Shown piece after piece: positions 56,122 to 64,000 of a DNA stretch of 64,000 bases. The DNA comes from Lunularia cruciata (Eukaryota > Streptophyta > Marchantiopsida > Lunulariales > Lunulariaceae). Location: NCBI GenBank assembly GCA_948567375.1, contig OX419755.1:56066291-56130290 (forward strand), in the 5' to 3' direction. Under the pieces are notes generated by a model. It was not told the DNA's origin. It did not search any database and worked only from the letters and a program-made list of their open reading frames with translations. A program made the translations under genes and the position numbers. Position 1 is the first letter of the stretch, and every line of letters starts with the position of its first letter.

Positions 56122-56395
56122 CTGCGGGGGCTGCACTTAGTTTATTTCCTTCTAGGAGTGTTGTGTATTTCTCCTTGGTAATGTTGGAAATGATGACCAG
56201 CATACCAAGAGTGCATGTTATGATAACAGGTTAGGTTACCCGTCACTACCTTCACAATAGCAAGAATATTAGTTATGAGGAAGGAGGGTTCTAGCGGTTG
56301 GGTCACACGCATGTTTGGTCAAGTAGTTATGGGTTTACCTATAGCCTCTAATCTGTAGTCTCCACAACTAGGCACCATGTGTGTTCCCAAAAAGA
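56122..56395 (+). repeat. D left repeat, second part
   Basis: This continues the repeat after B4: the gggggctgcacttag segment, ttccttctaggagtgttgt, then gttatgataacaggttaggtt. It matches 61535-61805. Homology to the right repeat fades after aggcaccatgtgtg. Confidence 0.65.
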
Positions 56396-57129
56396 GAAGA
56401 AAAGTACAACAACATGGAGGCTGTTGTCGTCAAGAAAGTAGCCCATGCGTACTATGGATGCCATTTGGTGTGAAGGTTTTGTTTTCTTGCGTAGCAATGA
56501 CTTTGGGTTTTTTTAGTTATTGTGTCTTGGGAATATTCTTCATACCATTGTGAGGTTGGAAGTTTTGTTAATTTCTCGTGAGCTTGAAAGCTCAAAAATG
56601 AGGCATAACCTCATAAGTATTTAAATTTTTCATGAAAAAGGGAGTTCTTTTAGAGTTACACATTATGAGGGCTTAGATTTATGTTGCACGGGCTCAAGAC
56701 TATTTTTTCAGGCTATTGGGGTCTTAGAAGCATTTTTTCATTTTGGGGAATGCTTTGAGAGATCTTAAGGGAAAATAGTACCAATGGAAGAAGTGACAAA
56801 GAAGGAAGGGTTTAAGGAGAAAGGTTCAAGGGAATACTTATTGTTGATATTGCTGATGACAATGGAGTTAATGATGTAGGGAGAACCTTTGAAAGATGGC
56901 TAATGACAAGGGAGTCAACGAGGTAGAGAGAAATAAAATTAAATTAAATTTTGGGAGATCTTATGAAGAGAAACAAAGGGAATTTTTTCCATGTGAAGGA
57001 GCTAACAGGGAACTTTCCCGAGAGAGTTGCACTTCAAGAGGGACAAGGGAGGAGTGAGCTCTAGAGGGGTAATAAGAAATGGAAGGATCAAAAGGGGAGG
57101 ACAGTGAAGAGAGAGGGAGGACAATGGAG

Positions 57130-57270
57130 AGTTAGGCAGGAATACTCTTTGGGAAGTGGCAGAGAAGAAAATTTGACATGCAAGAATACTCTTTGGAAAG
57201 TGGCAGAGAAGAAATTGACAGGCATGAATACTCTTTAGAAAGTGGCAAAGAAGGAATTGACAAGGAGGTA
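57130..57270 (+). repeat. Short tandem repeat, about 50-bp unit, three copies
   Basis: Each unit has gaatactcttt, then gaaagtggca, then gagaagaaattgaca with small differences, starting near 57128, 57182 and 57228. Confidence 0.75.
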
Positions 57271-58165
57271 TCTTCGGGAATTGATAGGAAAGATCAAAGG
57301 GAAGTAATAAGGAGGGAATAGTCAAGAATGATCAAAAGGTGGGGATAGTGAAGAAAATCAAAGAGCCATGAATAGTGAGGAATCAAGGATTAAAGGAGAA
57401 GATAGGGGTAGAGAGAATCAAAATGTGTTGGGAGAAACAAGGGATAGAGTGTTCCATTTGTCTTGTTTGGTGCATAATCAGGCAGTGGATTTATCTGAGG
57501 GGTGTAGGAGGAAGGAGATCTTTTGAAAGAAGTGATAAGGCAGGATAGGGAGCAAGAGACTTTGAAGGAGAGAGCAAGAGAGGAACGGTGTGACAAGACT
57601 ATGAGAGAAATTCTAATAGAGAAAGAAGAAAGTTTTTTTTTTTAAGAATGGTGTGGGCCTGGGGAACAAGAAAAGAAGAGGAGCAAGAAAAGAACTCAAG
57701 AGAAGAAGAAGGCTACAAGGAAGAGGATTTTTCTAGAAGGGAGATCAAAATGTGCAGGTTCTATGACAAGAGAAGAGGGAGGAAGAATTTGAGAAAAGGT
57801 TTGCCTTGGTCTGTGATAAGAGAGAAGGGGAGAGGGAGAGCTTCAAAGGTTTTGCCCTTCTTCAATGGCAAGAAGGAAGAGATTCAAAAGTAGGGGTTGG
57901 CACTAGACAGAGGAGAAGAGGGATCCAGAGAGAAAGAGGAGAGGACATGCTTTGAAGGAAAGGTTAGGGCTGGGCAGGAACTTTGAGAGTCTAGACAGAG
58001 GGAAGAGTAGAGGGAAATTGAATGTGAAGGCTTGAACAAGGAGACTGCATGACAGAAGTGCTTCAAAGGAAATGTTGTGCAAAACATATGGAAGAGAAAG
58101 AAATAGGAATTGTGGAAGGTTGGAGAGTGTGGGCTGCAAGGAGACTTTTTGAAGAAGAGCCTATA

Positions 58166-58170
<5 letters not shown>

Positions 58171-58216
<46 letters not shown>
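58171..58216 (+). repeat. (AG)23 microsatellite
   Basis: This is an uninterrupted AG run of 46 bases within the purine-rich core. It will vary in length between individuals. Confidence 0.95.
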
Positions 58217-58220
<4 letters not shown>

Positions 58221-58762
58221 TGTGAAGAGCTGTAGAGAAGGAGAGAGGAATCTCTCAAAGGAACTAGCTGGGTGTGCAGGAGTGCAAAATATAGAGAAAG
58301 AGAGGGAAATGAGAATTGATTGTGAAGGGCAGAAAAGAAATTTTCAAAGGAAAAATGAGTTTGTGTCTTGTGAGACAAGAAGAGTGATATTCTTGAAAGG
58401 GAAATAGAGCATGGTTGTGACATTGCAAGGCTGAAGAAAAATTTGGTAGGAAGGTCTAGACAGGGGAACATTTGAGGGGAAGGTCTAGGCTGGTCACGGG
58501 AACTGGAAGAGCAAAAACTTCAAAGTGAGTGCTTGTGCAAGAGCAAGAACTTGGACAGAGAGATAATTTTGAGGGTAAGGGCTTGATTGACAGTGGAAGG
58601 CTGGACAGAGAAGAAATTTTATCAGGTATGCCTTGAGAGTGTGTTGCTTTGAGAGGGGAAATTTTGCAGGATTAGGGTTTACTGAAGTGTTGGAAGGAGA
58701 GAATGTGTTGTCAAGAGAGGAGAAGATTTTCACAAGAAGTGTTGCCTTGAGACTGCAGGAAA

Positions 58763-58960
58763 GGAGAGGGTTTTCATGAAGGAGAAGTTTGGACAGGAGC
58801 AGGCCAAAGAGGAATTTTGTAGGTATGCCTTGAGAGTGTGCTACCTTGAGAAGAGAAATTTTGTAGGACTAGGGGTTTGCTCAGGAAGGATCAGGAGAGG
58901 AGAGGATTTTCATGAAAGAGAAGTTTGGACAGGAGCAGGCCAAAGAAGGATTTTTGCAGG
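58763..58960 (+). repeat. Tandem duplication, about 136-bp period
   Basis: ttttcatgaaggagaagttt followed by ggacaggagcaggccaaaga occurs near 58770 and again near 58906 with few differences. A more decayed related unit lies near 58665-58735. Confidence 0.7.
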
Positions 58961-59887
58961 TCAGTAGGGTTTGTTGCAGGAGTTGCCCAAAATGAGAATC
59001 TCACAAAGGTGAGGACAGGAGAGTGAAGGAGGATTTTTTGAGAAAATGTTGTGAAGAGAGGCTGAATAGGTAGTGACAAGAGCTAGTCAGGGAAGAAGAG
59101 GAGGAGAATTTTGTGGTGGCTCAGCTCATCTAAAGCAGGGGAAAGAAAAGATTCAAAGTTGGCTGACCTGTCTGAATGGAGTGAATCTGATCTGCAAAAC
59201 AGGGCATAGGAGAATGAAGGGGTTCGGAGGGTGAGTTGCCTTGACTGCTATCAGATAGAGTGTATGTGAAGTGTTGTAGCTGATTTGATCATTCATTGAA
59301 GAGCTTAGTGCAGACTGTATAGACTGGAACTGTTCGGCTTGTCCAAAACATGTGAACCCCACAATTTGGTATTCTTATGAATGATGAGTCCCCAAAATCA
59401 ATGTGAATTTTGATTTGTGGCTAGCATCAAGAGAAAACTCCATTCTAGGAGCTCTCAATCCAGTCTATGTCAATGGCACAATTCAATGATCTAGGTGTCC
59501 GGTTTTGAGTCAAAATAGATCACTCATTGTTATTCTCCTAAGAGACCACCTGACCCAAATCTATGGGCCGCCAGATCCAAAACCATAGGCTGAACTTAAC
59601 TAGAAAACTAAAATATAACACAAGCAAGGATAGAAACCCATAAACCCAAACCCCACAGAACACAACCAATCCTGTTAAGATCAAGGACAAACACAAAATC
59701 TTCAATGAGAGCCAACCTCAAGAGCGATTGAAAACAACATGCTCTAGCAGAGATTTCCAACAGTCCAAGAATAGATAGAGAGTGTCAAACTACGGGAAAC
59801 TTCAAGGGATTGACAATAAGAACAAACTGAGCACAAGCAGCCATGTTCTCGGCACACTCATGAAACCAAACAATTCTCTCGACATCG

Positions 59888-61810
59888 TGTGTCAAAGAGA
59901 GCAATTGAGTGATGTTCCATGCTCTCCCAATCTGCCACTCCCAAATCCTTTTCTCATCAGGCTTTAGATTCTACACTGTGATGGCTTACGGGATTGGATG
60001 GTGGTATGTTTTAGGGTGGTATTCATAAAGTCAATGATGGAAAACCTAGATCTTATGGTCCTTCCAATGCTTACTTACAAGCAAGTTCTTATTGGGACTT
60101 GACAATCTATATGCTCTTGTAGTTGGAAAATGATTCCATTTTGCTCATGAGCTTCAAGATGGAGTTGTGGGGTCCACTTGTCAAAAAGTGAAGAGGCTAA
60201 ATGACAAAATTGCAAGAAATTGGGTTCTAAGGGAAGTCATGAGTTTTTGGGACCATCGAGGGAGTTTGGGAAGGAAATTTGAGAAGAGAGGACCACAATT
60301 GGAGAGAGGAGCTAACAAGATATAATTTGGAGACTAGAATTGAGTGATTTGAGTCAATTCTTTGGGAGACATGATCAATTGAATCAAGGGGGTAAAATTC
60401 ATACCTAAGAGCACAAAATAGGTGATTTAAAGAGCTTCATGAGACATCTACAAGATCTATTTGTTGGGTTGGAGAGTTGACAAAGTGCTTGTATTGTTGA
60501 GCTCAAGAAATTTTATGGTTTGATCAATCTCAAATCAGATATAGCCAACTGAAGTTGGAGCTTTGGAAAGTGAGGATTTGGAGATGAGATGCTGATCAGG
60601 TTTGAAGATTTGGTCACTCTTGAAGTTATGGTCTGAATCACCTTGTGAAAATTTCTAGTATTGTTGCTGGTTACAATTTTCACTTCTCCATGCAAAGGTT
60701 TCATATGAATTCCTCAAATAGAAAATTCAAGGTCTTGGATCAAGCATACTTGGATCTATAAAGCTCACAAGTTAGCTCAACTAAGGAATTGATCTATATT
60801 CTAGGGTTTGGAGTTGGATTAGAGTACTAAACTTTATAAATGCTTACACAAGGACACAAAAACCTATTGTGAAAATTTTGGTTGATTTTGGTCTATGTAG
60901 AGTGATAGTTGATGCAAAAACTCTATTGAAAATATTGTTGTAAGCTAGATAGAGCATTTCTATCTTTTATCAAGATTGAGTGACAATTCTCCTATTTTTG
61001 TATCTATGATTGCAGATTTTAGGTTTTTGGAGTGTTTGTGAGGATTAGGTGCACCTCTTATCCATAAATCTGGGAAAAGTTACCTAGAACTAGGAGCAAA
61101 CCCAAAATTAAAGATTTCAAAATTAGAGTAAAAATTACAAAAAACTGTCCAAGTTTGAGAGCTTGTCAAGGTAGTTGTAATGATCAAATTGTGGAAAGCT
61201 TTAGCTTCATATTATTGGAAAGCTTATCTCATAGGTTTCCCATTGAATCCCAGAACTTTAAAATACAAGTCACATGGAGAAAGTTATGTATATATAAGTT
61301 ATATAGAAATTTCCTCATCAAAAGAAATAGGATTACCCCACGTGTAGTACAAATTGATTGAAGGCTGAAGTACATATTGGAGGAAGCCTGGAGTATAGGT
61401 TAAAATTAGCTTGATGATAGAGCAAGAGGGCTCTAAATCTCATTTTCACAAAAATCACAAAGGGTTGTTGCTGAATTCTTGTGATTGGATCCTCTTTGTG
61501 CTTGCCTTCCTATTTGTACACCCAATTGGTTCGGATTGGTGTGTGGGCGTTGTACTTAGGTTCTTTCCTTCTAGGAATGTTGTATATTTCTCCTTGGTAA
61601 TGATGGAAGTGATGACCAACAAACTAGGAGTGCATATTATGATGACAGGTTAGGTTGCCCATTACTACCCTACTCGATAGCAAGAATACCAAAACCTAAA
61701 GTGAAGTGTTCTACTGGTTAGGATCTATGCATGCTCAAACTAGTAGGGGTAGGTTTACCTCCAGCCTCTAATCTATAGGCTCCATAGGTAGGCACCTTGA
61801 GTGTTTTTAA
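59888..61810 (+). repeat. D right repeat
   Basis: This is the uninterrupted paralogue of the left repeat (about 75% identical by eye). It ends directly at the start of the E LTR. At 61535-61550 it shows the B4 insertion site without B4. No ORF worth reporting. Confidence 0.65.
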
Positions 61811-62639
61811 TGTCACACCATTTTTAGTGCCGTGTCTAGATGCTCAAACACTAGAGTTCCAGTGATAGTAGTTAGAGTTATTTCAGCAGTATCTCAGAGA
61901 CTACTTTTTGACGGTCAGATTTGGTGTTTGGGGTACTGACTTCATGGTGGGGCCCACCGTCACTTTGCACCATTTGCACCGTCGAGTATGCAGTCAGCGG
62001 GACTGTTAGGGTTTCAGTGCTAGCTCGAGTCCAAGGAGTATAGTTTCAAAGCGAGCTCCAGAGAGCTCACTTCTTTGATGTTGAGCCTTCGAGTTCCTGG
62101 CTCTGGTGGACAGAGGCCGGCGAGCGTCACCTGGATTCTCTATGCTTGAGTGGGTGTGGCTTGATTGTAATTAGTGCCCAGTTGTTGGCAGTTTATAGAG
62201 TGATAGATCAAGTACTGATCTGAGTTGAGTTGAGTTAAGAGTAGTAAGCAATTTGATTACATTAGAGAAGTGAAGTCAAGGGGAAATCGGGTGCAAGAAC
62301 TATGAGTGTTGGTGGTATCTCCAAGCTTGGTGGATCGTTGGTAGCTCGATTCAAGTTCAGTGTTTCCCTAGTATGTAGTAGCTCAATTGATTGATGCAGA
62401 TTTGGCAGTTAGGCGGACGGTGTGAGGAAGCGCTGGCCAAATTTTGAGTAGTGTTGTGATTTTGAGCTCAAGGGGTGAAGGCAGGACCAATTTGCTGTGA
62501 GTTGGGCTCATAAAGTCAAATTGAAGGTGGAGTTGGGAAGCTTTTCTCATGAAATTGTGATTTGGAAAAACCCATTTTGTCAATTTGGCTCGAGTGGAAA
62601 GTTAGCGGGGGATTTGGCGGACAGCCATCTTTAGGGTTT

Positions 62640-62775
62640 ACATCAGATTTTACGTCAGATTTATGTCAGATTTGGAAGATTTTTTGCTGTTTGGCCAGAT
62701 TTGGAGGAGTTTTGCTAGTTTGGAAGACTTTCGCAGATTTGGAGAAGTTTTACCAATTTTGGAGGAGGTTCGAAG
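62640..62775 (+). repeat. Degenerate agatttgga short repeats in E LTR
   Basis: Six or so imperfect units of agatttgga or tttggaaga followed by ttttgc-like sequence, spaced about 18-20 bases. Confidence 0.55.
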
Positions 62776-62954
62776 TGGCAACAAGGAAGGCCTCATTTGG
62801 CTAAATTTTGGCATTTCGAGGCATAGGGCTGTAGGCTATGAGAGGCTACAAAGGCCTAGAAGGGCCAGCAAGTCAGCTTGCTGGCGTGAGGCTAGCTAGT
62901 TTAGAGTAGATCATGGTCATTGGTTGGCAAAATCTGCCTTTCCTCTTAGATTGT

Positions 62955-63030
62955 ACGCAACAGGATTTGACCCCTAGATCTCTTGTTCCTAGATTGGTGC
63001 CCTAGCCAACCGGTCTACCCTCACTTGTTG
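62955..63030 (-). other. tRNA-like relic (possible SINE head)
   Basis: On the minus strand this reads gggtagaccggttggctagg, then ctaggaacaagagat, then aggggtcaaatcctg. The first part resembles a polymerase III A box and tRNA D arm. The last resembles a B box and T arm with one base missing. An anticodon stem does not fold well. It is not a working tRNA; a tRNA-derived SINE or decayed tRNA copy inside the LTR is the likely explanation. Confidence 0.35.
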
Positions 63031-63158
63031 TCATAGTGACTGTGCCACTGTTATCTATACACATGTAGCTTTGGCTAGAAGAGGCAGTTTGATCCCATTC
63101 TTGATGATCCTAGTAGCTTAGGACTTAGATACGAATTGCTCTTATGTCAAATGCCAAA

Positions 63159-63175
63159 TGGTGGCAGAGTCAGTC
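63159..63175 (+). promoter_or_regulatory. E primer-binding site (initiator tRNA-Met type)
   Basis: tggtggcagagtcag resembles TGGTATCAGAGCCAG, the complement of the plant initiator tRNA-Met 3' end, with three mismatches. Families A and B use a different, tRNA-Asp-like site. Confidence 0.5.
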
Positions 63176-63618
63176 CTGTGTTGTGTTATGAGATGGAGGG
63201 TTTTTGTTTTGATTTCTTGTGATTGGACTCCCTCCATTCTCTGCTTCCTGTTTGTGCACCACGTTTGTGTGAGGTGCCCTGACTTTTGAGCATTGGTGCT
63301 CTGGTGTGCTCTCGGTGGTGAGGCTGGAGTGATGACCAGTCAGACTACCTTTGTTTCTCTCCGGTGAGGCAGGAAGTGATGACTTGCAGACCGTGAGAGT
63401 GCGTGTTATGATGGCAGGTTACAGGTTGCCCTTCCCCTAGTGTAGTTATCTCGGTTAGAGTTACATTAGTGGGTGGTGCTTGGTGGTGTTGGCACTTGGT
63501 GGGGTACTTGCAGTTGCAGTTGGTGGTTCGGGTTTGCTGTTGTGGTTGCTTTGTCACGACGGAGTTCTTTGGAGATTCTAGAGGAGTTAGCCTTGCAGTA
63601 CGCAGTGGGTTTACTTGA

Positions 63619-64000
63619 AGTGGTGCTTGGTATCAGCTTGTATCTCAGGTCCCAGTGAGGGAGGAGATTGACTCTAAGTTGGAGTTTGACACATGAGCTG
63701 ATTCAGTTGAGAGTGCACTTGGTGTGTCCGCACCGATGTTGTGGGGCATGGACAAGATTTATGGGGCCTCCAAAGGCCCTAGGCGTTACTCTGGTACAGT
63801 GGATACCATTGAGTTGGATGACTTCATCCAGGAGTTTGACAGTTGGTGTGATTTGCAGTAGATGCGGAACCCGACTTTGTTCACACCCTTCATGGCATGG
63901 AAGGGGTTGTTTTAGCACTTGGAGGGTCCAACGATAGATGACTACCATGATTTCAGGAGAGCTCATTTAGAGGAGATTGAGTTATGGAGACAGTATTGGT
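63619..64000 (+). pseudogene. E gag (5' part, runs off the window)
   Basis: In the frame of 63709 this reads a plant gypsy Gag N-terminus: VSAPMLWGMDKIYGASKGPR, IELDDFIQEFDSWCDLQ, NPTLFTPFMAWKGLF, HLEGPTIDDYHDFRRAHLEE. Stops at 63694 (TGA), 63859 (TAG) and 63913 (TAG) are single substitutions; the latter two fit CAG to TAG. The start codon is unclear because the frame also contains a TGA at 63616. The rest of the element lies beyond position 64000. Confidence 0.65.

Larger units (their letters stand above)
56396..59887. other. D core: non-coding, purine-rich, with short tandem repeats
   Basis: 56396-56990 has no recognisable content. 57000-59100 is strongly A/G-rich on the plus strand, so long pyrimidine-coded low-complexity frames appear on the minus strand; I do not take them as genes. 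Within it are a roughly 50-bp triple repeat (57130-57270), an (AG)n tract and a roughly 136-bp duplication (58763-58960). 59100-59887 is unassigned and near-balanced in composition. No protein domain was found on either strand. Confidence 0.6.
47174..61810 (+). mobile_element. Unit D: possible non-autonomous (LARD-like) element, split by B4
   Basis: Two direct repeats of about 1.9 kb (47174-48826 plus 56122-56395, and 59888-61810) flank about 3.5 kb of purine-rich non-coding DNA. This layout is that of a large retrotransposon derivative whose LTRs have diverged to about 75% identity. I find no convincing primer-binding site or target duplication. Part of the repeat also resembles the leader of element E, so it might instead be a leader duplicated in two relics. 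Confidence 0.4.
61811..63149 (+). repeat. E 5' LTR (right boundary approximate)
   Basis: It starts tgtcacacca and probably ends near tatgtca, 9 bases before a primer-binding site. It includes agatttgga-type short repeats (62640-62775) and a tRNA-like stretch on the minus strand (62955-63030). The partner LTR is outside the window, so the call rests on the TG start, the primer-binding site and gag following in order. Confidence 0.5.

Noticed and set aside
57884..58471. A 195-codon minus-strand ORF with a long SLSLSL run
   Set aside because: This is low-complexity translation of the purine-rich core and its (AG)n tract, with no domain and no homologue elsewhere in the window.
46156..64000. A host protein-coding gene in the right part of the window
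   Set aside because: Only short unsupported frames outside the retroelement genes. No exon-like series with splice sites and no recognisable domain on either strand.
1..64000. CRISPR array, bacterial operon or organelle DNA insert
   Set aside because: No regularly spaced short repeats, no ribosome-binding-site-led gene strings and no recognisable chloroplast or mitochondrial genes.

Overview
The window is plant nuclear DNA made almost entirely of LTR retrotransposons. I found no host gene, rRNA, functional tRNA or CRISPR array. The primer-binding sites match plant tRNA-Asp, the polymerases are Ty3/gypsy, stop codons have built up in the pattern of cytosine-methylation decay, and elements are nested three deep. 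Together these suggest a vascular plant with a large repeat-rich genome. A gymnosperm is plausible but the sequence does not prove it. Family letters A to E are mine.

Layout. 1-947: minus-strand gag relic of family C (chromovirus-like Ty3/gypsy). 948-13281: element A1, 12.3 kb, with 3.1 kb LTRs that each carry a protein-like ORF, and a decayed gag-pol. 13282-14253: second minus-strand family C relic (zinc knuckle plus protease). 14254-29787: element B1, old and degenerate, split by element B2 (20924-28695, minus strand). B2 is complete, has near-identical LTRs and an unbroken 1598-codon gag-pol. 29788-32660: plus-strand family C pol relic. 32667-46155: A2, a solo family A LTR, itself interrupted by a shorter solo LTR (A', 32954-34870) and by the complete young element B3 (36678-44493). 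46161-47173: family C flank plus a 274-bp tandem repeat. 47174-61810: element-like unit D, with two diverged 1.9 kb direct repeats around a 3.5 kb purine-rich non-coding core; its left repeat is split by B4 (48827-56121, minus strand, decayed). 61811-64000: the 5' end of another Ty3/gypsy element, E (LTR, primer-binding site, start of gag), running off the window.

How the parts work. A family B element encodes a CCHC zinc-knuckle protein in a separate ORF ahead of gag-pol (called ORF0 here), then one polyprotein: Gag, zinc knuckle, protease, reverse transcriptase, RNase H, integrase with GPF motif. Family A encodes a long gag-pol with three zinc knuckles, and its LTRs also hold an ORF of about 470 codons. 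A2 keeps a longer version of that ORF with a helical, probably coiled-coil C-terminus that A1 lacks. The main candidates for something undescribed are this LTR-borne protein and the conserved ORF0 of family B. Target-site duplications are 4 bp for family B (gcac, gacc, probably gtgc) and 5 bp for the A solo LTRs (ttcta, tactt). These fix the nesting order: C and D first, then A2, B1 and B4, then A' and B3 inside A2 and B2 inside B1.
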